From Phoronis ovalis (taxonomy: Eukaryota > Phoronida > Phoronidae), in assembly GCA_028565635.1 (NCBI GenBank), contig JAOXYB010101048.1, positions 3,906 to 21,468 of the forward strand: a stretch of DNA of 17,563 nt, given 5' to 3'. Below the pieces are notes generated by a model. It did no database searches. It was given only the letters and a program-made list of their open reading frames with translations, and had not been told where the DNA came from. Positions 1 through 9,656 of this stretch are shown piece by piece; positions within the stretch are counted from its first letter, which is position 1; each line of letters begins with the position of its first letter. Made by a program: the position numbers and the translations under genes.

Positions 1-1037
1 GATTTATCCAAATCTGTAATATCTCAAGTGCTAGTTTCTCTGTATTGTGGAATAATACAAAGAAATTTCAGTGAACAGTTTCATGGTTAAATTCTGGTCA
101 GTCTCTCATACAGTTAATTACAAAGTGTAACAATATATATTTTATTACTACTACATGCCTTTCAAAAGTAAATGTTTGTCTCAATAATTGTCCTATATTA
201 GTGAAGATAAAGTACAGCGAACAACAGTTTACTTTGTGTCTTGTGTAAAATGTTTTGCTATATGTTAAAAATCAGCTGGCAATCTCCAAGGATCGAAAGT
301 TTGGTTGGTCAAAGATTCCATTTTTAGACATTAAAAGACTCGGAGATGTATATTTTATACAAGTCAAGGCTTTTTATTTGTGGTACATATATTTTAAATA
401 AACTGTATCAATTACATTGTACTATATAATAAGTATTTTAAAATACTAAATGTTCTTTATTAATAATTTTGAAAAATCCGGCTTGAAAAGAATAAAAAAG
501 TGAACACCCACTTTATGGAATCTACCTTCCTGCCAATCATAAACAAAATGTTGCAGTTCCAGCAAATACAAGTCCATAGCCATATCATGTTCAGACCTTT
601 AGTTTAGCAAATATTGAAGTCGGAGATTACAACACAATAATATCATTATGAGGTCGTAATGTGGATGAAAAATTAAATGTGTGAAAAGTTTGTTAGTCCA
701 CACTACAGCCACACTTGACTGTAAACTTCAAAGTTGTTTCTTCATAAGGTTGACTGCAAACTATTTGTAAGAGGATTATTTCCGAGTATTCTAGTCTACT
801 GTCATTCCATGTTTCATCTGTTGTGTATTAGTCTGGAGTATTATTAACAACTGTCAATTACCCAAGTGCTAAGTCTTGTAGGAAAAATATTGACAGATAT
901 AATTTCGGAAACCCCAGAAATCCAGGAAAATGGAAGTATACGAATATAGAGAAATATCAAATTCTAATTAATATTGAGATGTAGAAATAGAGAATTTTTT
1001 AATGTACATCATAATATGGACACTGCTTACAGAGAGG
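1..1037 (+). promoter_or_regulatory. Upstream region and probable 5' UTR exon ending at 1037
   Basis: AT-rich sequence with no convincing coding region on either strand. It ends in AGAGAGG followed by GTAAGT at 1038, a near-consensus donor. The next acceptor, a pyrimidine-rich CTTTCTTTGCAG, ends at 1173 and would remove a 136-nt intron just upstream of the start codon. The 5' boundary of this exon and the promoter cannot be placed; no clear TATA box or initiator stands out. An AATAAA at 397-402 could equally be chance or the poly(A) signal of an upstream gene. The exon call is an inference from the splice sites alone. Confidence 0.4.
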
Positions 1038-1173
1038 GTAAGTTGATGGCATTGGTTACCAATACCTATCGTATTCTTTCTTTTAAATGTGAAATTTATA
1101 TTTAAACCTTGAAAATTGATTATTTACCTTTTATTGGTAAGAAATTCTATATCAGATTATACTTTCTTTGCAG

Positions 1174-1196
1174 GTATAATTTAATGTGCAGCAAGC
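1174..1196 (+). promoter_or_regulatory. 5' UTR segment with in-frame stop fixing the start codon
   Basis: The 23 nt between the acceptor at 1173 and the ATG at 1197 contain TAA at 1182-1184, in frame with the ATG and 12 nt before it. Translation therefore cannot enter this frame from further upstream, which makes ATG 1197 the first usable start of the main frame. An A at position -3 gives an acceptable initiation context. If the exon ending at 1037 is joined here, upstream ORFs starting at 1002 and 1016 both end inside this segment. Confidence 0.6.
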
Positions 1197-2609
1197 ATGT
1201 CGTCAGAGGATCCCATACCCACAGTACATCAGTCAAGTCGAAGTTCATCTCCAATGGTTGATCCTAAACATAAGAAATTTCAATCAGTGTCAGAAATCCA
1301 AAGCAATGTAGATAATAAAAATGATCATGATTCGACTTGCAGTGAACAGACAAATTTAGATTCTGGCTATGAAAAAACCAATGACAGCATTAGTGATTGT
1401 GATGAAAATACTGACCAGCACGCTGTGTCAGGTCACGCGAGTGAAGTAGTAAAAACACAGGCAGACAATGCTGAAGAAAACTTGCCATCTGATGACATTG
1501 TGGCTGAAGCTGATGATGGAGATAGTATGAGCATGGAGGTTAATTTAGGGGATGGAAGCTCTAGGCGAGCTAGTGATCTCAGTACTCTGTCAGGCTTACA
1601 GATAGATAACGATGGAAGTGCCGCTGTCTCACGGAGTGATAGCTGCGATTCATTGGACAAAGAAGTTGTTCACTCATCATATAATGATGAAACACTGACT
1701 TGGGGTGAAAAAAATATAAATACCTCAGGTAATGAATCACAAGTAACAGATGAAACTTGTCAAAATGATAGTGCAATCAATGAATCTGAGCCTGTTATAA
1801 CTACAGTAGCAAAAAGGAATAGTGCGGAAATACGAAACAATATTCCAGAAGTTAATCAAGTTAAGGATTATGCTAATGACATCACAGAAGATACGAAAAG
1901 ACTGAATGCTAAACAATCTGGTGCAATTCCTAAATCAAAGAAACAGTCTCCAGGGGTAGCCCGGAGAATTGCAACAGAAGACTATTATGGACGCGATACT
2001 TCTAGTTCTGAGCGGGAAACTGATGACTCTATTAAAAATGTAAAAAGAAGGGAACGAACCCCTGTACTGCCAAGTTTAGAAGAAAAAATTATGAAAAATG
2101 TTCTAAGTCTAACAGGAGAAGATAAAAAGGAAACTAATTCGCTCAGTAATGATGTTAGAACTCAGGTAAACAGTAATGGAGTTGAAGGACACGCTCTTCA
2201 AACACAGTCACAGCCAGGAAGTCGATATATTGGTGCACGATTAGCATTTACTGAATCTGACAGTCGCTCCTTCAGTACAGATTCAGATTGTAAAGGCAGC
2301 GGAACAAACTCATTACAAAGTTCTCCTGATAAACCAGTATCTAGTAACTCATTACAGCAGTTAAGTCTACAAGAATTTGAAGCAACATTAACCGAAATTC
2401 CGTTAAATGATGTTGTATCAGAAAATGTTCAGTTACCAACATTGTCACCAGAGCACTCTGATGTCGAAGACAATGAAGTAGATAGTTTTATATCGGATGT
2501 TGGTGGTGATGGTTGTGGACAGAATGCAATGCCTAGTGTAATGGATGGTTTGTCAGATAGTAGAGAAGGTAGTGATATCGAGGAATTCCTAGCGACACCT
2601 GAAGGCAAG
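1197..2609 (+). CDS. APBA1: APBA/Mint coding exon 1: acidic, serine-rich disordered N-terminus
   Basis: Encodes residues 1-471 and ends in phase 0 at EGK with donor AAG|GTAAGA; open reading would continue only nine codons into the intron before a stop. The start is set by an in-frame TAA 12 nt upstream. The segment is rich in Ser, Asp, Glu and Asn and has no predicted globular domain, which is usual for Mint N-termini. Visible short motifs include RRAS (residues 123-126, a PKA-type phosphorylation consensus) followed by DLSTLSG, an LDSGYEK patch near residue 54, and the acidic end SDIEEFLATPEGK. Vertebrate Mint1/2 bind Munc18 through a segment in this region, but no matching motif could be recognised by eye, so Munc18 binding is not claimed. 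It belongs to this gene because the next exon joins in frame and leads to the CASK motif. Confidence 0.87.
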
Positions 2610-2975
2610 GTAAGACTGCTGCATCATAACAATTGAACTTTCACAAGATTTGGTAATTGATTAATGTAAGCATATTAAATTTGTTCGATGACAGCAAACC
2701 CTAAAACACAACTATGTTTCATTATAGTCATGATGGCTTTGGAGGCACTATTTAAAATTGGAGGTCAGGTCATGATGGAAGATGTTGCAATGACTTGAAA
2801 ACATTGATTTGTAGGAACAAGGTTTCTGTTCCCTAGATAATTAAATTTAAATTTTATGTTTGCTGTAGTACACTTGTACATAATGAGCATATTTCCTTAT
2901 TAGCAGGGTATCACATATTCAACTTACCTGATAGTAATATGAAATAAAATTGTAACAAATCAAAATTTTTTATAG
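2610..2975 (+). other. Intron 1 of the coding region
   Basis: A 366-nt AT-rich intron with donor GTAAGA and a T-rich acceptor ending TTTTTTATAG. It shows no coding potential in either direction and no clear repeat. Confidence 0.85.
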
Positions 2976-3154
2976 GAAATCCAAAGACAGGTTGCAGAAG
3001 AACAAAAGCAGCGTCACACAGAAAACGTGGCCAGGAGACTGGAAGTAAGAACAGCAATGGCAGATATCAAATCTGCAATAGAAAAAAGCAAAAGCACTAA
3101 ATTAAAGGAATCCAGTTATCAAGACTCTACTAGTGATCCCATCTGGGTAATGAG
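2976..3154 (+). CDS. APBA1: APBA/Mint coding exon 2: CASK-interacting region with IWVMR
   Basis: Encodes residues 472-530 and the first two bases of codon 531. It starts EIQRQVAEEQKQRH, a charged helical stretch, continues with RTAMADIKSAIEKSK, and ends SDPIWVM plus a split arginine completed by exon 3 (AG|A). IWV[ML]R is the short linear motif by which Mint1 and Caskin bind the pseudokinase (CaMK) domain of CASK; this is established for the vertebrate proteins. Its presence, with the preceding helix, argues that the CASK/Mint/LIN-7 link is kept in this animal. Donor ATGAG|GTAAAA is phase 2 and acceptor TATAG is preceded by a T-rich tract. Function is inferred from the motif; the exon itself is well supported by phase and composition. 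Confidence 0.88.
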
Positions 3155-5055
3155 GTAAAAATAATAGTAGTTATGTTATGAATTAATCTATTAATAGATT
3201 GTCATTAAATATTGTTTTTGGTTGGTTATTACTATATTGCGGTAAAATGGCTGAGCATAGATATGGGCTAACCTCGTATTACGTTTCATATATAAAATGT
3301 AACATGAGATGATTCACCTTCTGCTATTTGCTCAGCAAGGCTGTGAGATGTCTCGAGTACCATACACCTCTAAATTACTATTATGTCATTACGTCGTTGG
3401 CCATGTTAACATTATTCTAATTATACAGACAAAGCTGTGAGTAAATTATATTTTCTTATTGGAATACTTGACCCAAAATGATTTACTTTTTGAATACTTA
3501 ACTGCGGCTCATCAGTGTTGCTTAACAAAAATGACAAAACACAGTTTTCTGTATTTTCACCCGCGACTGTTTGTATGACATACATTTGATATTAGTAGTT
3601 AGCAATATATTCAACCTTACATGACCCTTGAACTGCTACTGCTTGACAATGAAAAGAAATGTATTTATTTCACTCTGACTACATTAGAGATAGCTAAAAT
3701 GTCAAACTGATATCAGGAGTCCATTTTTGATATGCTGTATTATGTCTTAAAATGATAGCAAGGCAAGTAGGCAAGTGCTTTATAGGAAGCAGTGTTGGGT
3801 TTACTAAATGGATTCATATTAAAGGCCAAAGGTTGCTTTTATTTTAATATTCAAGATTATGAAATAATGCCTTTAGTATGTTTCCTTGTCCTGATCTTTG
3901 TGTAAAGTTTCATCCTCTTGTACACAAACCAGTGCCACCATGTTTTGTGATGAGGTGAGTTATTTCTTAATTCTTCTATAGGATTAGCTGATTTGCATGA
4001 GTTCTGTACTGATCAGAGTACTATAATTATGAAGTCTTCAATATTATGGCATGGAAATTCAGTGTGTGCATATCAAAACCAAGACAAGAAATAGTGTTAG
4101 TTGGAAGCATTTATTGCCCCTTATTACAGATTGAATTGATATTAATTAATTCTAGTCCCTCATCCAGCAGAAAAGGTGCCATGAAATCTTATTTATTCAG
4201 TTATGAATTATATGATAGCTATTGGTAAATTGGACGTTTCATATATGAAATACCCAACATATTACCAGTAGGCTAAAAACTAAATACAAAAAACTATAAA
4301 AAGCTAAATAGATTTACATTTCACGCGTTTTGTGGGCTTGACATCACATGTGATGGTTTAAGATATCTAGTCGATACTAAATTTATAACTATCCAAACTG
4401 TAAGATGCTTTTGGGACAACGTATAGAGTAATGGGATTTCCATGTTTTCAAATAAATAATTAATAAGTTTACATTTGCACAGATTTGTTAAAGGAAATTA
4501 ATCTTTCTCAGTTGTGTCGCAAGTGATAGCACAGAATGGTATCTGTTATGAGAAAATATCAACGTGTTATGGTCTCCATAATATCTTAATGTTATCTCAA
4601 GTTAAATGTAAACTCATGCTAAATACAGTACAGTAATCTGGTTTGATGTGTGTTGCACATCCGAATCGAGCTACTTATTAAAGGTAGCAAATTTGATTGT
4701 GTTAGAATGTTTGTCATGTACAATGTTCGTTTTACATGATTTACTTGATTTGTGTTTAGCCGTTTTAATGTAGCACTGTATAATGTACCATCTGAAAGAC
4801 TGAAATAGATGTAATGAAAAACAACCAAAACATTCTTTCAAAAAAAAATACTTTCTTCCTCAGAAATATAAACAGAGTTACAAAAAGATAATATGTCTAA
4901 AAGACTGTAATTTGTTATAAAACAACATTAATTATTATTTTCTTTGGAGAAACTGCAGCAGTGAAGAAATTAACAGATAGCTTTTCACACTGATATTAAA
5001 AACAATCAGCACGATATTCCTGTAGTAGCTGGTATTATTTGTTTGTTGTTTTCAG
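3155..5055 (+). other. Intron 2
   Basis: A 1901-nt AT-rich intron, donor GTAAAA and acceptor TTGTTTTCAG. Short open frames inside (for example 4046-4228 on + and 4619-4828 on -) have no recognisable protein character. A 14-nt palindrome TTTCATATATGAAA lies near 4237. No RNA gene or mobile element was recognised. Confidence 0.85.
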
Positions 5056-5162
5056 AGATAGTTATGTTAACAAGTTGAAGCAGCAGGAGGAGATGAAGAT
5101 AGTGCGAGAGCAAAAGGAACAGAGGCACGAAGAAGAGTACAGAAAAAAGGAACAAGATAAAG
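5056..5162 (+). CDS. APBA1: APBA/Mint coding exon 3: charged coiled-coil-like segment
   Basis: Encodes the last base of codon 531 and residues 532-566, beginning DSYVNKLKQQEEM and ending YRKKEQDK, leaving one base (G) of codon 567. Nearly every residue is Glu, Lys, Arg or Gln, so it is a single charged alpha-helix or coiled coil directly following the CASK motif. Splice sites are TTTTCAG|A and AAAG|GTACAG. Phase 2 entry matches exon 2 and phase 1 exit matches both exon 4 and exon 5. No enzymatic motif is present; a helical spacer next to the CASK site is the likely role (inference). Confidence 0.88.
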
Positions 5163-6085
5163 GTACAGCATATATTTAATCTTGTGAAAGACAAAAGTGT
5201 AAATGATAATGTGGCTATATTTTTTATCTAAATTCAAGTGCGTTATCTGTTTCTATACTACTGTGTATAATCTTTATACGCAACCTTTGAATATAAGAGG
5301 CCTAGCATTGCCAATTTGAGATGAATTTTGACAATTTGACCTTTAGATGACCCTTTGACCTGAAGATCAGCTCGTCTCAGTGTGGGAGTTATCAAGTTAT
5401 GACATAAATTCTCAATATCATGTCCTGCCTCTGAATGTCTTTGACAGTGTAAAAAACCAATAGGTTTGCTGCTTTGCAACATTATCTTAAAAGTGGCTCA
5501 ACATTTTCAAAATTCCTATTTCCAACATCAATAATTAAGAGCTATTTAGGAACTTTCGAGAGATTTTGTGTAAGGACTATAAAATGTACTGGGAGCATTT
5601 TGCATTTAAAGCAGAAAGTATGACAGTCGTGTTTCCTTGAAGACCTTATTTTAGATACTGGTGCTTTCGGGTTTGGGCTCATATTAAAACTACTGCAACA
5701 GCCTAGAACAATGTTAATAATTAAAAGTTTTTAGTCATTGCTACAGCAATAGATTACCATAATATGCATTCCTATTATAATATTCTTGCAAATATAAGAT
5801 CGAGCAAAGTTTTCTCGAACTTTTATCTCGCTGTTGTATGGGCCTTCGTCCACTAGCACACTATCAACTAATTTTGTGTGTATGCTTGAGCATCTTGATT
5901 TCCGTCATTACTTTGTTTAACACATCCCACTGCCATAACATATACCGGATCTGGGTTTGCTTTACATCATATAATTTAAGGTATGTCACAGGATGTATTT
6001 ACCACATATTTGATGATCATGGCACATTTAGTTCTTTGAGGTATATCAGTGGCACAAAAACTAGTAGTTACTTTTTATTATACAG
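5163..6085 (+). other. Intron 3
   Basis: A 923-nt intron with donor GTACAG and acceptor TTATTATACAG. It contains three TGACCY hexamers at 5337-5361. Frames on the minus strand at 5258-5482 and on the plus strand at 5838-6085 are open but look like translated AT-rich noise. Confidence 0.8.
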
Positions 6086-6169
6086 TGTATGAAATTGAGG
6101 CCGAAGACTATAACGCACTGGTTCAGCAGTTTTCACGACATGATGGTGCTATGCATAAAACTCCAAGAG
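6086..6169 (+). CDS. APBA1: APBA/Mint coding exon 4: 84-nt symmetrical exon, possible cassette
   Basis: Encodes residues 567-594 and the first base of codon 595, starting VYEIEAEDYNALVQQFSRHD and ending KTPR. Acceptor TTATACAG and donor AGAG|GTGAGG are good. Entry and exit are both phase 1, so the frame stays open with or without the exon (KEQDK-G-FDSDSDS if skipped). The hydrophilic, non-repetitive protein sequence stands out from the hydrophobic translations of nearby intron and supports real coding. The open frame runs 25 codons past the donor to a TAA at 6244-6246, so intron retention would end the protein before the PTB. I do not recognise a domain here. It is likely a real exon; whether constitutive or alternative is unknown. 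Confidence 0.72.
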
Positions 6170-7366
6170 GTGAGGACAGTGCAGAAATCTTTGAAAAATT
6201 AGGAGGAACAAAAAAAAAATCATCATATGTGTTACTTGCAGACTAAATCTGTGTAGCTTTTCACATCAGTGGTATTTGCTTCCAGTTGCCAAATTTGAGG
6301 CAGCTGTTATGTGAACTGTAGTTGAGAAAAACAGTTGTTATTTTTTGTTAAGTTTTACATAACAGGTTTAATTTTGGAAGTAGCACTATAATGATAACAC
6401 CCTTTCTTTCAGAGGTTTTTTTTTTTGAGTCAGCATGTGTTGCTAAATTTAGGCAATTCATTTAATCTGTTTTATTTCTAAATTGTAAAGCTCAATGGAC
6501 TTCAATGGGTATGCAACTTTTTGTTGTAAAAACGTTTAATTTATTTTAAAAACAGCAATAGTTGTACTTACAAATTCAGTATAGCATGATTAATATAAGT
6601 TTCACATTATTGAAAATTTATATTTATTAGGGCATATTAATAGAATGCTAATAAGCACATATTTATTTTAATTGTTTGTGTGTTTAGGATGCTAGTGTTT
6701 TTAGTGCCTGTTTGTGTTCTGGATCATATCATGCGATGCCTTGCTTGCAATATATTTTTTGTACATGATATATTTTTCTTTATTGAAAAAAATTGCTATC
6801 ACGCATCATACAGAAATGCTTTGCATGACTTTCTGAGATTAAATTATTGTGAATGTCTGGGAAATTTATTATTAAGAATTCTCTATGCGTAAAATCTTTG
6901 TACATTCTTTGCAGTACGAATGTTATCAATATTCTTGGTCTTGTCTTACCACTATCACTTTGTTACACTTATCTATCTTGCTGAATTATGTGATTTGCAC
7001 TATGATTCTCACTAGTTGCCACATAATTATAATAATATTAATGAAGCCAACCCTTGATTCTATGTTGCATTTTTTGATCTTTGACTTTTTTACTTTGTTA
7101 TTTATTCGCTAAGGAAATTATTTGTACATTTAATGAAAGATTAAAAGTGTTTACCTTCCTTATTGGTCATAAGTCATACAAAGCAAATTTCATCTCTGTA
7201 CTGCTGTAAAACTGAATTTTTAAATTTCTTTTGAAAAATGCTAAGATTCTATAATATTTGCTGGCATGCTTTTTTATTCAAGATTGTTTTAAATTTTGGC
7301 CGAACTTTCTTTTGTTTTTTTTATTTTGCATGGTTTTGATTGCATGCCTTTTAAATTTTCATTTAG
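6170..7366 (+). other. Intron 4
   Basis: A 1197-nt very AT-rich intron, donor GTGAGG and acceptor TTTTCATTTAG. Several open stretches (6680-6892, 6885-7112 and 7258-7366) give Leu/Ile/Phe/Cys-rich translations typical of T-rich non-coding DNA. No repeat or RNA gene was recognised. Confidence 0.82.
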
Positions 7367-7828
7367 GCTTTGACTCAGATTCCGACAGTTATGAGGAAGA
7401 GCACAACAAGTCAATTGCTGGATCATGGTTTCAAAAGAAATATACTCCCGTGCACACTGAAGCGGATGATCAGCGGTATGTGCGTAAAAAGTTACATGGA
7501 AACCATAACCAATCACAAAGTAGTCATGCCTCCAAATCAGTTGCAAGCAATGGTGCAAGATCAGTGAATCAAGAGAAAGTTGAGGGTTATACCACTAGAA
7601 GTGGAGATAATCTAAGCTCAAGAAACTCTTATGACCATTCTGTCAGAAGTGGCTACTCAGAACATGATACCCATGCTTCCAGCAAGGCATGCAATGTTAT
7701 TGACACAGCAGGGTCATTTGGTGCAAATGGCACACAACAGGACTATGATCAAGAATCAAGTTCAGAATATGATAGCCAAAAAGAAGAGGATACTGCGCCA
7801 TCAGCATACCTACAAAAGAAAGATGGAG
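7367..7828 (+). CDS. APBA1: APBA/Mint coding exon 5: disordered linker
   Basis: Encodes the end of codon 595 and residues 596-748, then one base of codon 749. It opens with an acidic FDSDSDSYEEEH, followed by SWFQKKYTPVHTEADDQRYVRKK, a long Ser/Gly/Asn/His-rich stretch, and an acidic end before KKDG. No globular domain is visible; the aromatic-basic SWFQKKY patch is the most motif-like part. Acceptor CATTTAG is clear; donor GGAG|GTTTGT is weaker than the others but gives the phase 1 exit needed to join exon 6 as GAC (Asp). Reading through the donor meets a stop at 7876-7878. Length is 462 nt with phase 1 at both ends, so skipping would also preserve frame. Linkers of this kind between the CASK site and PTB vary greatly across species. 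Confidence 0.85.
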
Positions 7829-8198
7829 GTTTGTTTCAACCCCAGGGGAATACTCATACCAGAAAATTCTGGTACTGATATCTTTTGCAATCTAATAGAG
7901 TTAGCTGCATGAAGTAGCAAACAACAGTTTTCGTACAGTAGTTTAGATGGCATGAGGAAATTTTTGCTGAGTTCAGTTTAGTTCTGAAATGTGCATGTGG
8001 CTTGCTGGCATAATTGTATATTTAAAGAAAAAGGTAATTACATATTACACTAATATACTAGAACAAGTCCTAGAACTTTTTGGTGCTTCCATATGGTTTT
8101 ACATCACATACTTTTGTCAAGATCATCATCTTTGTGTTATGTCATTAAAGACATTGCTTATATTGTTAAATATTTTTTGAGCATACATTACATTTTAG
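7829..8198 (+). other. Intron 5
   Basis: A 370-nt intron with weak donor GTTTGT and acceptor ACATTTTAG. Nothing else recognised in it. Confidence 0.82.
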
Positions 8199-8308
8199 AC
8201 TATGACACTGATGATGAGACAGATCAACTACTAGACAAACAGTACAAAACAGAAGCAAGGGTACACATACCAGAGTTACAAGAAAGCCCCATCAATCGAG
8301 CTGCTCAG
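8199..8308 (+). CDS. APBA1: APBA/Mint coding exon 6: acidic DYDTDDETD segment
   Basis: Encodes codon 749 (shared) and residues 750-785, from DYDTDDETDQLLDKQYK to INRAAQ, with phase 0 exit at CAG|GTAAAA. The acidic cluster followed by a short amphipathic stretch is a likely helical or protein-binding segment before the PTB domain. Composition differs sharply from flanking intron, and phases match exons 5 and 7. No catalytic motif is present. Confidence 0.88.
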
Positions 8309-8728
8309 GTAAAAAGCTTGACAGATACATTTTTCGTAAACATTTTCAGTATCCATGTTTAACCTTTCTCTGTTGATACCTTCTGTGATCTATTAAAATT
8401 CAGTTCAATCTGCAGTGAACATAAACTGTAACCACTGCAATATGAAATGATGATTTGTGATTGATTTATCATTTGTTATAATGTTTCTAACATTCAGTTT
8501 TTTAACTATTCTGACCAAACATACATGTAGGAAGACATGTATAACAGAAACACAGCATTACAAAAAAATACTCCAAAGGAGAAGTTTTTTGAAAGAGTAA
8601 TGGAGCATTTCACTTTTGTAAGAGTCTGTAAACACTGAAATAGTATAAAGTATGTGGTCTTATGTGATATCTGTTTCATATGTGTGAGTTTAACCCAGCA
8701 TATTATATGGTGTACTTATTTTTTTCAG
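8309..8728 (+). other. Intron 6
   Basis: A 420-nt AT-rich intron, donor GTAAAA and acceptor TTATTTTTTTCAG. No repeat, RNA or coding signal recognised. Confidence 0.78.
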
Positions 8729-8753
8729 AAACGTCGTTCTAAGGCAAAGGAAG
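8729..8753 (+). CDS. APBA1: APBA/Mint coding exon 7: 25-nt microexon, basic patch
   Basis: Encodes KRRSKAKE (residues 786-793) and the first base of codon 794. The acceptor has an uninterrupted T tract ending TTTTTTTCAG; the donor GAAG|GTGAGA is close to consensus. The exon turns phase 0 from exon 6 into the phase 1 that exon 8 requires, so skipping it would break the frame. A second donor 24 nt downstream (ACAT|GTAAGC, after 8777) keeps the same phase and would add eight residues. The lysine/arginine-rich product would put a basic patch just before the PTB domain. This is the least certain exon, because it is short and rests on splice signals and phase rather than on homology. Confidence 0.65.
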
Positions 8754-9632
8754 GTGAGAAGGTTTCTGAGAAAACATGTAAGCCAGTTATATTATTCTCT
8801 AGTTGTTGTAATCATGTCTTGTAATGTGTACAGCATAAGGTGAGTCAAAACAACTAGAGAATACTTAGACCAGTCACTTCATTCCCACATGCTGGTACAA
8901 TGTCTCCCTTCTTTTGATATTTTATTAACAGTTATCCTACAGTTTCTGTTCTAAATATAACCTGCATATTATTAATAATTTAAAATATTTATTTCTTTGA
9001 TTACTTTTGATGATCCATGTCTGTGAAATACCTTAGTTTCATTAACATACTTGTAAACATTATTTCCATGTTACGTTTGCTTTGTATTACTAATGACAGA
9101 TTGAATGGACTGGTCTAATCAGAATAATACACTCTGATAAAACAGTGACATGGGTATAGGCAAAAAATAACATGTGATAGAAGACCATGTACTGATCGAG
9201 TGTGTGGATAGTAAATGCTTTATTTTAACTAACTGCACTGGTTCTGCAAAAAAGCTTTATAACTTATTACAAATGTTTTGCTCACCAAGTAGGATTTTTA
9301 CTCCATACCAAAACCATTAAACAGTTCATACATGCTAACAAAATGCAAGACTCGCTATTTGTCCTCAATCTATATGTCAAAAATTTGACACTGGGCTGTA
9401 CTGGATGGAGTAATAGTTAAATGTTTAATTCTTGTCATGTTGTATTCTGTAAGAAGCATGAGTGAATGAACTTTTGTGATTGTATTGTTCTAAGTGTTTG
9501 CAAACTTATTTTGATTATAATTTTATTTAATTATCATAATTTGTAAACTAAAATTTTTTTGTTAGTTAAATTTGCACGTTATTCTGTAATGTGTTGTCTG
9601 CATTTCTAGTTATTCAGACTTGAAGCCATCAT

Positions 9633-9656
9633 AAAATGATGTAAAAACATCATTTT
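9633..9656. repeat. Perfect 10-bp hairpin in intron 7
   Basis: AAAATGATGT and ACATCATTTT are exact reverse complements separated by AAAA. No T-run terminator context or function is evident. Confidence 0.4.

Noticed and set aside
1433-1776. Minus-strand open frames opposite the N-terminal exon
   Set aside because: They are shadows of the long plus-strand coding exon, which is supported by its start context, composition and splicing.
5258-5482. Minus-strand open frame of 74 residues
   Set aside because: No recognisable motif or gene context; it lies in an intron and is of a length expected by chance.
6049-6063. ATG GCA CAA AAA CTA reads MAQKL, like the start of the vertebrate PTB insert
   Set aside because: It lies five exons upstream of the PTB, inside intron 3 before the exon 4 acceptor, and the similarity stops after five residues.
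7258-7366. Hydrophobic N-terminal extension of the exon 5 frame resembling a signal or membrane segment
   Set aside because: It is the translated pyrimidine-rich tract before the acceptor TTTTCATTTAG; T-rich DNA gives Phe/Leu/Cys-rich translations.
8802-8839. Possible exon ending at the near-perfect donor CATAAG|GTGAGT
   Set aside because: Neither nearby acceptor gives an exon that is both open and compatible with phase 1 entry to exon 8: one hits TAA, the other leaves the wrong phase.
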